Shown here: positions 33,545 through 41,915 of the stretch, in pieces | How the letters are laid out: the number at the start of each line of letters is the position of its first letter | Position numbering within the stretch: the stretch's first letter is position 1 | NCBI RefSeq assembly: GCF_000162755.2 | Contig: NZ_JH413808.1 | Location: 167,809-211,022 of the forward strand | Origin: Legionella drancourtii LLAP12 | GTDB lineage: Bacteria > Pseudomonadota > Gammaproteobacteria > Legionellales > Legionellaceae | Length of the DNA stretch: 43,214 nucleotides | Reading direction: 5' to 3' | The notes under the pieces: model-generated | What the model was told of the DNA's origin: nothing | Database searches by the model: none | The model's input: the letters and a program-made list of their open reading frames with translations, nothing else | Program-made: the position numbers and the translations under genes

Positions 33545-33583
33545 TTTCTCCTCGTGCCAAGAGAGAGTAGGCACGAGGAGAAA
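33545..33583. terminator. Perfect 14-bp hairpin
   Basis: TTTCTCCTCGTGCC and GGCACGAGGAGAAA enclose an 11-base loop, a strong stem flanked by short T and A runs on either strand. It lies in a gap of about 400 bases (33405-33801) where I see no convincing gene. Confidence 0.55.
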
Positions 33584-33801
33584 GCTGAAGCATTTATGAA
33601 AGAAAACAAAGTTATTTCGAATAGTTTTGTACTCTCAATTGGTTCTAAAATGCAATATAATCCAAGTAAAAATTTCCCACGTCCCCCATAAACCTATTCG
33701 CCCACGATAAACCATCACCCTAAATGCCACTCTAAGATCTGAATGCTAACTCAAAATCATCACGAACAATAAAAGCACATATCGTTAATAATTCCATAAC
33801 A

Positions 33802-35031
33802 ATGGACCAGTATAATTCATTGATGGCAATTATTGAGAATAATCAGATAATGAAAAAATTTATTAAATTAGCTCCAGTCCACCAAACTGGTCATAACTGT
33901 AAAACTACGGCTATTGCTACTACTGATAACTATTTTTCTAAACGCCAGGGTTTTAAGCCCATGCCATTACATAAAAAAAGTATTGCGCCACTTTCGATAA
34001 GGCAGTTAGCTAAAACCAAAGGCTCCGTTCAAGGTGAATTGCTAGAAATTCGTCAGTTTTCTGAAATTTTTGCGGATCTTGGCTATGAAACGGAATTAGT
34101 CGCTGTACACGATGATTTTGACTCATTTAAAAATACGATTACAAATAACATTAAAAATGGAAATTTAGTTATTGCATGTTTTGCTGTTGATCGCCGCACT
34201 GGACTTCCAACAACTCATTATGAACGTGATAATGAACATGCTGCGATTCTTCATGGATTTGATGAGACTACTGGTCAGTTAGATATGACTCATTGGGATG
34301 AACATAGAAAAACAACAATGCTTGATTTTTATAATTCGTCGATGAGTCTCCTTGAACAGCGAAATCCAGAATATTATGTGAATATTAAACATAAAGATAA
34401 TGAAAAGAAATACGACCTCATTTCAGCTCAAACTGGCATCTCTTTTCCCTCGGGTATCCCTACTGGTACTTCTATTAAAAAATCTCTTGTTCCTGCACCA
34501 CAAAGCGGCTTTCGCGGTAAGTTACTCGTTATTAAGCAACCTCAGTTACAAAATATTCTTGCGGCGCGAAATAGATTATTAATCGGTGACCATAAAGAAA
34601 TAATTATTAAATTATTAGAAAATATTAAAATAAAAACCGATGAGCTTATCAAAAAAGGAAATAAAAAGAATAAACCTTTCTATGATTATCAAAAGGCAGG
34701 TAAAGCAGCGCTAAAATTAGATAAGCAATTGACTGCTGCTGCAAAGCAATTCTTGGATGATGACGAACTCACGCTTGAAGAATTTAAACACCAATGTGAA
34801 ACAGCAATCAATGCAGCCAAACCCGAGTTCGCAAAGCACCGTGGATGGCATCAAATCAATTCTACGTTAAGAACATTTTTAGAAGTTTTAGCGATATTAT
34901 CGATTGTTCCAGCAATTATGGTTGCCATCGGTACAAAGCGCGGATATCAAGGGATTTTTTTTAAAACTCCTAAAACTGACGCAGCAGAAAAAATAGAGTC
35001 ATTTATGGAAAATTTAAATAAACTGCGATGA
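33802..35031 (+). CDS. Papain-like cysteine protease candidate, effector-like
   Basis: A 409-residue protein. HQTGHNCKTTAIATTDNYF (about residues 27-45) has the Gln-x4-Cys arrangement of papain-fold enzymes, and NEHAAILHGFDETTGQLDMTHWDE (about residues 147-170) offers the catalytic His with a following acidic residue, like C39/C58-type proteases. A lysine-rich helical middle and one membrane helix near residues 352-373 (VLAILSIVPAIMVAIG) follow. The start is uncertain because no clear ribosome-binding site precedes 33802; an internal ATG at residue 17 is possible. Host-directed protease activity is an inference from motif and location. Confidence 0.65.
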   Translation: MDQYNSLMAIIENNQIMKKFIKLAPVHQTGHNCKTTAIATTDNYFSKRQGFKPMPLHKKSIAPLSIRQLAKTKGSVQGELLEIRQFSEIFADLGYETELVAVHDDFDSFKNTITNNIKNGNLVIACFAVDRRTGLPTTHYERDNEHAAILHGFDETTGQLDMTHWDEHRKTTMLDFYNSSMSLLEQRNPEYYVNIKHKDNEKKYDLISAQTGISFPSGIPTGTSIKKSLVPAPQSGFRGKLLVIKQPQLQNILAARNRLLIGDHKEIIIKLLENIKIKTDELIKKGNKKNKPFYDYQKAGKAALKLDKQLTAAAKQFLDDDELTLEEFKHQCETAINAAKPEFAKHRGWHQINSTLRTFLEVLAILSIVPAIMVAIGTKRGYQGIFFKTPKTDAAEKIESFMENLNKLR

Positions 35032-35111
35032 TATAGTCACGTCAAAATATAAGAGTTCCCAGGATACGCGGAGCGGCACTACCTGGGCTTTTAATCGATT
35101 TAATCCATTCC

Positions 35112-35828
35112 TTATTTGACGTATGCTTTTTTAGGCACATCAAAATTATAAAGGATACCAAAGGCTACTTGGGCGGTATTTGCACGAATTTTAGTATTTT
35201 TCGTGACACCACCAAAAGGCTCAAAAACCCGGTTTTTAACACGGTCGTAATTAATCTGACTATAATCCATCATTACCGTCCATTGCTCCGTAAGGTCATG
35301 GCGCACACCAGCGCCATAGCGGATACCATTGCGATTTTTAGTCATGCTCCGTATCGTAGGATCTGATTCACTGATTTTTAAACGCCCATTAATATAGCCC
35401 ACGCGGCCATAAAACAAGGTATTATCGGAAAGAAAAAATCCAGGTAATAAACTAACGCCTTCACTGTTTTTAAGCGTAAATGTAGTTTTAGCAAAGGTTT
35501 GGTGTACGTATTCATCATTAATCAGTTTATAGGTCAGTGAACTAATATTTGCATTCACTTCAGCGGCCAAATAATAGCGGTTATAAACCCTACTATAACC
35601 TGCAAAAAGAGAACCAAAGACACCTAGCCCTGCAAAATGCGCTCTATCCACAACATTAAACGAGCCTGGACGCATGACATGAGCGCTTTGGGTAAAACTT
35701 GCCCCCTCAGGCCCAACAGCGCTCCCCACATACAAACCAGAAAAACAAGGGGTTGCTAATAACGGAAGAACGGTAGCGATGATTGTTTTCCTTAACACTT
35801 TGTTCCCTAAAAAATTATTAAAATTCAT
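35112..35828 (-). CDS. Outer-membrane beta-barrel protein
   Basis: About 238 residues. A signal peptide (NKVLRKTIIATVLPLLATPCFS) is followed by alternating beta strands with aromatic girdles: GLYVGSAVG, GLGVFGSLFAGYSR, YLAAEVNANISS, LFYGRVGYINGRLKI, GIRYGAGVRHDLTEQWTVMMDYSQINY. It ends in TAQVAFGILYNF, typical of an eight-stranded OmpA/OmpX-like barrel. The ATG at 35828 gives a proper signal peptide; the longer frame uses TTG at 35855. Function beyond outer-membrane location is unknown. Confidence 0.8.
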   Translation of the reverse strand: MNFNNFLGNKVLRKTIIATVLPLLATPCFSGLYVGSAVGPEGASFTQSAHVMRPGSFNVVDRAHFAGLGVFGSLFAGYSRVYNRYYLAAEVNANISSLTYKLINDEYVHQTFAKTTFTLKNSEGVSLLPGFFLSDNTLFYGRVGYINGRLKISESDPTIRSMTKNRNGIRYGAGVRHDLTEQWTVMMDYSQINYDRVKNRVFEPFGGVTKNTKIRANTAQVAFGILYNFDVPKKAYVK

Positions 35829-36241
35829 TGTATTAGAGCATGCCTTATAGATCAATCATCCTTGATAATCTTGGTCTAGATATCAGCCTGGTTGTTGTCT
35901 TATTTGTTATCAGTGCTATTGCGCTGCTTTGTTTTAATTTACTAAGCGCTAAAAGCCTGAAAAAAACAGATCAGAACCTATGTGAGCACCAATTACTATT
36001 TTTTACGATGTCCTTTGCCCAAATTAATTAGCCAGAGTGGAGCCGCTAAGCACCCGCTAGATAAAATCACTCAATTCAAGCCGGTAGTCTATATTTAAAA
36101 CAATATGAAATAAATTAAGATGAAAGAGATTATGCTTACGTTACTAAAATTAAGTGGACGCTATCTTAATAAAAAATTGTCACCATGGTTCTTTACATAA
36201 GCCCTCGGAGCGCTACGTAATCATGATTAAGGATAATAGCC
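35829..36241. other. Intergenic stretch without a supported gene
   Basis: It separates the leftward barrel gene from the rightward hydrolase. A 63-codon frame (35840-36031) with one hydrophobic segment overlaps the barrel gene start and has no ribosome-binding site. A 26-codon frame at 36120-36200 is also visible. Neither is convincing. Confidence 0.4.
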
Positions 36242-37273
36242 ATGAGTAAAGGACACATCGTAATTGGCGGTGAGCGAATAAAACCAGGCGAACGTAAAAC
36301 GGTGTTTTTACCCATGCCTAAATTATATGACTGGACGCCAATGACGCTGCCAATCCATGTAATTAATGGCATTGAAGATGGGCCGTCTTTATGTATTACC
36401 GCCGCGATTCATGGCGATGAGATCAATGGTGTTGAAATCATCCGCCGCTTTTTGAAAACCAAGGGCTTAAACCATATCAATGGGAGCGTCATTGCCATCC
36501 CTATTGTTAACGTCTATGGCTTTTTATATCAAGAACGTTACCTAATGGATAGAAGAGACTTAAATCGCTCGTTCCCGGGAAGCGCTAAAGGTTCTCTCGC
36601 ATCAATTCTTGCCGGAATTATCAGCAACCAAATTTTGTCTCAATCAACGCACGCAATTGATTTACATACCGGTTCCCATCATCGCTTTAATTTGCCACAA
36701 ATTCGCGCCAATTTAGATATGCCAGGCATCGAAGATTTAGCCCTGGCTTTTAATGTGCCGGTGATCCTACATTCGACGTTTAGAGATGGCTCGATGAGAG
36801 AATATGCCAATGAACAGGGGATCCCCTTTTTATTGTATGAGGGAGGGGAAGCATTACGTTTTGATGAATTATCAATTAGAACCGGGATTAATGGTATTTT
36901 GAGTGTTATGGCGGCACTAAAAATGCTTAAACCGGGTAAATATGGTTTAAAAAAATGCACCCCCACTATTTCAAGAGACAGCTATTGGTTACGCGCTCCG
37001 CTCAGTGGAATTTTAAGACACATTAAAAAATCCGGAACGCGCATTACGAAAGGACAAATCATTGCCATTATTGCCAATCCCTCCAGCACGGAAGAATACA
37101 AATTAAAATCCCCTCTGTCAGGAATCATTATTGGTGAAAGTATGTTGCCACTGGTCCATGCAGGGCAAGCCTTGTTTCATATCGCCAGTTTTGAAAAATT
37201 AAATGTCGTCGAAGAGCAATTAGAAAATTTACAAGAGGCATTTAATTTAACTGACGATGAAGAGCACTTATGA
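36242..37273 (+). CDS. Succinylglutamate desuccinylase/aspartoacylase-family hydrolase
   Basis: A 343-residue M14-like zinc hydrolase. Zinc ligands are visible in AAIHGDEINGVE (His and Glu) and DLHTGSHHRFN (His). RRDLNRSFPG gives the substrate-binding Arg, and a later Glu in LLYEGGEA is the probable catalytic base. A C-terminal biotinyl-lipoyl-like beta domain (SPLSGIIIGESMLPLVHAGQALFHIA) is typical of the larger members. These enzymes cut amide bonds of N-acyl amino acids; the precise substrate is unknown. AGGATA precedes the ATG. Confidence 0.85.
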   Translation: MSKGHIVIGGERIKPGERKTVFLPMPKLYDWTPMTLPIHVINGIEDGPSLCITAAIHGDEINGVEIIRRFLKTKGLNHINGSVIAIPIVNVYGFLYQERYLMDRRDLNRSFPGSAKGSLASILAGIISNQILSQSTHAIDLHTGSHHRFNLPQIRANLDMPGIEDLALAFNVPVILHSTFRDGSMREYANEQGIPFLLYEGGEALRFDELSIRTGINGILSVMAALKMLKPGKYGLKKCTPTISRDSYWLRAPLSGILRHIKKSGTRITKGQIIAIIANPSSTEEYKLKSPLSGIIIGESMLPLVHAGQALFHIASFEKLNVVEEQLENLQEAFNLTDDEEHL

Positions 37274-37396
37274 CCGCAACCGCCATATTCATTGCCGTCC
37301 ATATCTTTGCTAAAATAAATCAACAAGATTGCCAATAAAACGCAAAATGGCAGTACCCAAAGACAGGTAAAAAAACTCTAAAGAAGGTAATTTTTT

Positions 37397-37672
37397 GTGT
37401 GGTATAAACGTGATGCAGAACAGATAATAATTAATTTATACATTCAGCCTGGAGCAAAACATACTGAAATTGCGGGATTTCATGGTGAGGCACTTAAAAT
37501 TCGTTTGCATGCACCACCAATTGAGGGCCGTGCCAACGAGGCCTTACTTAAATTCATCGCCCAAATTTTTGCCGTGCCAACGCGACAAGTCGTATTGAAA
37601 CGAGGTGACAAATCACGGCTCAAGACACTGATAATTACGGGAAGCTGCATTGATCCTGCAAATATAGGTTGA
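37397..37672 (+). CDS. yggU: DUF167 / UPF0235 family protein YggU
   Basis: A 91-residue protein with the family pattern: IQPGAKHTEIAGFHGEALKIRLHAPPIEGRANEALLKFIAQIF followed by VVLKRGDKSRLKTL. The GTG start with an upstream AAGGT gives the standard length. The family is conserved in bacteria and eukaryotes; its function is not established. Confidence 0.9.
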   Translation: MWYKRDAEQIIINLYIQPGAKHTEIAGFHGEALKIRLHAPPIEGRANEALLKFIAQIFAVPTRQVVLKRGDKSRLKTLIITGSCIDPANIG

Positions 37673-37810
37673 TGGTAGCGAATTAATTACATCCATTAAT
37701 CACTTTATCTTTTATAAACACGCCGGTCTTGCATCAAGCTTTAAAGAGCGCTATCTTAATTCCTTGGGTAACAATTAACCACCGTTTACCCTTATAGGGA
37801 GAATATCGCG

Positions 37811-40084
37811 ATGACGGGTGTAGCCAGTGTTTTAAATGGATTAAGTAGTATTGGTGCTTCAACTCTTGCCACACAACCAGGACCACAATTAGCAGAAGCA
37901 ATTGCCACCTTAGTTGCCATCGGTGTCGTTGGCGCAGGAACATTAGCAGTAATTTCCTATAAAGAATGGACGGCTTACGAAGCAAAAAAGCACCGTGAGA
38001 AAATACTCGCAATCAACAAACTCTATGCAGACCACCTGCAAAAGCTAACGATCCCCGGCGGCACGACAATCCCAAGTTTACCACCCATTTTTCAATTTAA
38101 GACAGAGCCAACTGCTGATGCCAAAACCACGTCTGAAAAAATAGATTCCCTGCATTATAATGATGACGAAGTAGCCGATATTGGCAGAGTGCTTCCAGAA
38201 GTACCGGTGGAATTAACGCGTTATCGGCAATCGGTCCTGGATGCACTATTAAAACTGAAAGAATATTATTTCCATCTAGGCAAAAACGATGATGTAACCA
38301 AAGGCGTTTTATCCTATTTGCTCAATATTCTACAAAATAGGTGTTTAAGTTTTGCAGGATATGATTATGACATCACCTACCTTAATGCTCTAATTGCCTT
38401 TATTACGGATTATGCTTCGCAAGAGCATAGCGAAAACAGCCCCCATTTCTCACATCTACGGCCAGTGTACACCTCATTAATGGATGCCGTGCAAAACCTG
38501 GATAAACATAAAGAATCGATGTCGTTGAGTAAATTAGTGGATGAGACGCGCAATGCCTGTCTTGATGAGAGTAATCAATTAATCCGCTTATTAGTAAAAA
38601 TGGTTATCCCAGGAAAATATCAAGCCATCGCCGATACCGTAGCGCAAAAAGAATTAGCACAAGATATTATACGTAAACCCTATATTAATCATGCCTTCTG
38701 GGGATTACCTATTTTAACCCAGAAAGAAATTGATCTTCCCAACTCTATTTTTCATAATTGGATTATGGACATTGCCCAATACTACCTCCTTTCACAAACC
38801 CCGGGTATTATTATACATGAGAAAAAAATCATCCATCCCGAAGACCTCTTCACCTTTATTAATTGGGCCAGACCAGCGCTCGCCCAACAGGAACTGGCTA
38901 AAAAAGACAAGCAACAACCAATGCTCTCCAAACCAGATAGAAACAAACTACATCAAGGGCTGGAATTAATCCATAAAGTATTCAAACAATCACCTAACTT
39001 CATTAATAGTAAACTTACTGGTTCGGAGAAAGAACCTGAATTTGTGGTAATTGAAGATGATAAAGAACTGCTTGATGCCTGTGAAGTGATGGCTAATTTT
39101 ACGCACTTAATCCATGGCGTTATTTCCCTACAAGCCCTTTGTGCGGAATTAGCAAGCAAAATGCAACAGTTAGGTTTGGATTTTTTTGATAACCAGGATA
39201 ATTTTAATAAGATTTTTGCCGCATTTAACACCTTGTTTACCGTGGTGCAAAACGACTTGCATACGATGAAGCAAAAAATGGTGGAAATATCTGTTGCCAA
39301 TAAAAATACTTTACGCCTAGCAGATAAAATACAATTTCAAGATGCGGTTAAAAACGTATTAGAACAAATCGAGTTTCGCGTATTACCTGCGGCCGAAAAA
39401 GTGAAAAACTATAAAAATAAGCACCCAAAAACCGTAGATATTTCGGTGCGAGAAGCACTTTCCGCCGCAGAATTTTTCCAACAACTATACGGGATAAGAA
39501 TAACCCCACCATCACCCCAACCAACAGCCCCTAAGGTAGAACCGCAGCGTCCCCAAGAAAGTCCAGCCACAACGACTCCTAATCAAACGTCAGCAACAAT
39601 TGCCGAAATGGCATCTGCACTTGATGAATTTAGTTCCCAGTTATTCATCGCCGTTGCAAAAATTCAACAAGAGCGCCGCCAAGATCCTAATGCCGCCACT
39701 TATCAAAAAATTCAAAATGCACTCCGAGACTTACAAATAAAAACGATTGCCATGCTCAACGAAAAAGACCCAGGAGCAGATCGTTTAAACAAAACCCAAA
39801 ATATCTACAAACTAACTTATTCTCTATATGCGGAAACCATTCAATTTTTAGCGCAACACCCCGATGATCGCAATAAAGAAAGGGATGAGTTTGTCGGAAA
39901 AATCCACACTCAATTAAATTGTGTTGAAAATAGAGCATTTATTGATCGCCATCATAATAGTATCCCCAAATTAATTTACGAAAATTTTGGCTTCTTCCAG
40001 ACCGCAACACGCACTAAATTATCTGTCTTAGATAAAGCCTGTCAAAGTTTACAGATGGAAGCGAATGCAGGGACCTGTTTCTAA
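37811..40084 (+). CDS. Large unrecognised protein with N-terminal membrane segment
   Basis: A 757-residue protein. One hydrophobic segment lies near residues 28-50 (EAIATLVAIGVVGAGTLAVISY), followed by long alpha-helical, coiled-coil-prone stretches and a proline-rich linker near residues 575-600 (PPSPQPTAPKVEPQRPQ). I do not recognise a catalytic motif. GGGAG precedes the ATG. Size, helical content and lack of homology signal are like many Legionella-specific proteins, some of them secreted effectors, but that is only context. Confidence 0.7.
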   Translation: MTGVASVLNGLSSIGASTLATQPGPQLAEAIATLVAIGVVGAGTLAVISYKEWTAYEAKKHREKILAINKLYADHLQKLTIPGGTTIPSLPPIFQFKTEPTADAKTTSEKIDSLHYNDDEVADIGRVLPEVPVELTRYRQSVLDALLKLKEYYFHLGKNDDVTKGVLSYLLNILQNRCLSFAGYDYDITYLNALIAFITDYASQEHSENSPHFSHLRPVYTSLMDAVQNLDKHKESMSLSKLVDETRNACLDESNQLIRLLVKMVIPGKYQAIADTVAQKELAQDIIRKPYINHAFWGLPILTQKEIDLPNSIFHNWIMDIAQYYLLSQTPGIIIHEKKIIHPEDLFTFINWARPALAQQELAKKDKQQPMLSKPDRNKLHQGLELIHKVFKQSPNFINSKLTGSEKEPEFVVIEDDKELLDACEVMANFTHLIHGVISLQALCAELASKMQQLGLDFFDNQDNFNKIFAAFNTLFTVVQNDLHTMKQKMVEISVANKNTLRLADKIQFQDAVKNVLEQIEFRVLPAAEKVKNYKNKHPKTVDISVREALSAAEFFQQLYGIRITPPSPQPTAPKVEPQRPQESPATTTPNQTSATIAEMASALDEFSSQLFIAVAKIQQERRQDPNAATYQKIQNALRDLQIKTIAMLNEKDPGADRLNKTQNIYKLTYSLYAETIQFLAQHPDDRNKERDEFVGKIHTQLNCVENRAFIDRHHNSIPKLIYENFGFFQTATRTKLSVLDKACQSLQMEANAGTCF

Positions 40085-40107
40085 TCATTGCGGCGCAAAA
40101 ATAATAC

Positions 40108-40136
40108 CTTCGCCTTTGCGCTTCATGTAGGCGAAG
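40108..40136 (+). terminator. Hairpin after the large gene
   Basis: CTTCGCC and GGCGAAG form a 7-bp stem with a 15-base loop, 24 bases beyond the stop. No T-run follows, so termination is tentative. Confidence 0.35.
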
Positions 40137-40297
40137 ATTCAGCACGAAATAAGCAACAGGCCAAATAATTCTCACACCATCGCCAATTGAAAACAGCAAT
40201 ATATTTCGTTAATATTATGCTCCAAGTCAGGGATTTTTATCCGCTTCAGGAAAAAGAACATTGACCCCAATCATAAAAAAAATGGATCTGGTTGTGT

Positions 40298-41878
40298 ATG
40301 CAAGGATTGCTGATTAATTTTTTATCGATGCTCGTCCTCTTAGGCCTTATCCCCCTATTTGTCCTCTTTGCACAATTGAGCTTAGTTGGACTTCACGGAT
40401 TAAAAAATCATTATGCAAAATGTAAAAATTACACGCCAAGAGTAGTCATTATTATTCCGGTTTGGAATGAGGAGGATGTCATCAGTCTTAGTATCGATAG
40501 CTTGATGCGCTTACACTATCCTGCCGATAGTTTACGAATCTACGCGGTCGATGATGTAAGTACCGATAGGACCCCAGAAATTATTGCCGCTAAAGCCCTA
40601 CAATACCCCAACCGTGTCTTTAATATCAGACGCCATGCAAAGATTGATTTTGGTAAAGCAGCCGTAATTAATCATGGTTTAAATATCATTCTTCAAGACA
40701 CCTGGGCGGAAGCCATTATGATTATTGATGCCGATGTGATGCTGGAGACCAATACCTTAATCAGAATGACACGTCATTTAGCCGATCAGGAAGTCAGTGC
40801 CGTCACCGCCTATATTAAAGAAGGACAAGTACCCGGTAACTTACTAACCCATTTTATCGGTTTCGAATACATTGTCGCCCAAGCAGCAACCCGACGCGCG
40901 CAAAATGTCCTTGGTGTGATGGCGTGTTTAGCGGGTGGTGCGCAATTACATACCAGAGCCAGTATTGAACAAATAGGAGGCCGTATCGATACCTCTACAC
41001 TAGCGGAAGATACCTATACGACCTTTAGTACGCAACTGCACAATAATAAAGTCATTTTTGATGGGAATGCCATCGCCATCGCCGAAGAACCCACTTATAT
41101 TAGTGATTTATGGAAACAACGTTTTCGTTGGGCTGAAGGCAATGTACAAATTACACGCCATTTTAAAAAAATATGGTTCCATAGAAACACCCCTGGCGGC
41201 CTTGGGGGTATTTTTTTTGGCTTGATTTGGTTCTGTACATTATTGACCCCACTGGCGATGATTATCGCTTCGATAGCGCTTAATGTCCTTTATTTTTTAA
41301 ATGCTAGCGTATCTTGGCAACTCTTTCAGATATTTTCTTTACTTAGCTTTTTGTCTTACTTATTTACAACGTTTTATAGCTTTAGCATTGACCCCGGCAC
41401 CGCCAAAAGAGTGTGGTTTGCCGGAATGATGCTCCCAGGATTATTATCTTTACTTAATATGATGGCGGCGGTTTTTCCCTATCATGCAGGGCTACTCATT
41501 CACCAATATTTTCCCACGACCTGGGCACAATTTTATGACCGTTATTTCCTGATTTGGGCCAATAGCTGGATATCTCTGTGTATGTTTTTTGCTTGGATAG
41601 TTTATCGTTTAGACCGAGCTAACGTCCCGCAAAAAATTACCAACAGCTTGCTTCTTATTGTGGGTTATGGTCCTTTATTATGTGTGATCACCTTTGCTGC
41701 TTATATTTCACAATTCTTTAACCGCGAAATGAAGTGGAATAAAACCATAAAAACCGGGAAAGCGACTCAAATAAGAAAAATACATAGCTCCCCTTATAAC
41801 TTTAACAAAATATTAGCAGCAGATAAAAAAGAAGAATTTCATTTATTTTTTATGAAATCATTATCCTGGCAATATTAA
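40298..41878 (+). CDS. Membrane-bound processive family 2 glycosyltransferase
   Basis: A 526-residue enzyme. An N-terminal helix is followed by the GT-A catalytic domain: VVIIIPVWNEED, VDDVSTDRT (nucleotide-sugar Asp), IIDADVM (metal-binding D-x-D), LAEDTYTTF (catalytic Asp) and the QRFRWAEG Q-x-x-R-W motif of processive synthases. Four or five helices form the C-terminal half. This resembles PgaC/HasA/BcsA-type polysaccharide synthases. The ATG at 40298 is preferred to the TTG at 40292. The next gene encodes a TPR protein 38 bases downstream, as in exopolysaccharide export operons. Confidence 0.88.
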   Translation: MQGLLINFLSMLVLLGLIPLFVLFAQLSLVGLHGLKNHYAKCKNYTPRVVIIIPVWNEEDVISLSIDSLMRLHYPADSLRIYAVDDVSTDRTPEIIAAKALQYPNRVFNIRRHAKIDFGKAAVINHGLNIILQDTWAEAIMIIDADVMLETNTLIRMTRHLADQEVSAVTAYIKEGQVPGNLLTHFIGFEYIVAQAATRRAQNVLGVMACLAGGAQLHTRASIEQIGGRIDTSTLAEDTYTTFSTQLHNNKVIFDGNAIAIAEEPTYISDLWKQRFRWAEGNVQITRHFKKIWFHRNTPGGLGGIFFGLIWFCTLLTPLAMIIASIALNVLYFLNASVSWQLFQIFSLLSFLSYLFTTFYSFSIDPGTAKRVWFAGMMLPGLLSLLNMMAAVFPYHAGLLIHQYFPTTWAQFYDRYFLIWANSWISLCMFFAWIVYRLDRANVPQKITNSLLLIVGYGPLLCVITFAAYISQFFNREMKWNKTIKTGKATQIRKIHSSPYNFNKILAADKKEEFHLFFMKSLSWQY

Positions 41879-41915
41879 TCGTGCTTTATTTTCTGCACCA
41901 AGATTATGGATTCAC

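Noticed and set aside
33349-33609. 86-residue leftward frame rich in Ser, Cys and Phe
   Set aside because: It overlaps the start of the neighbouring gene, contains the 14-bp hairpin and has no ribosome-binding site.
35840-36031. 63-residue frame with one hydrophobic segment
   Set aside because: It overlaps the barrel gene's start region in the opposite direction and has no ribosome-binding site; one hydrophobic run is weak evidence.
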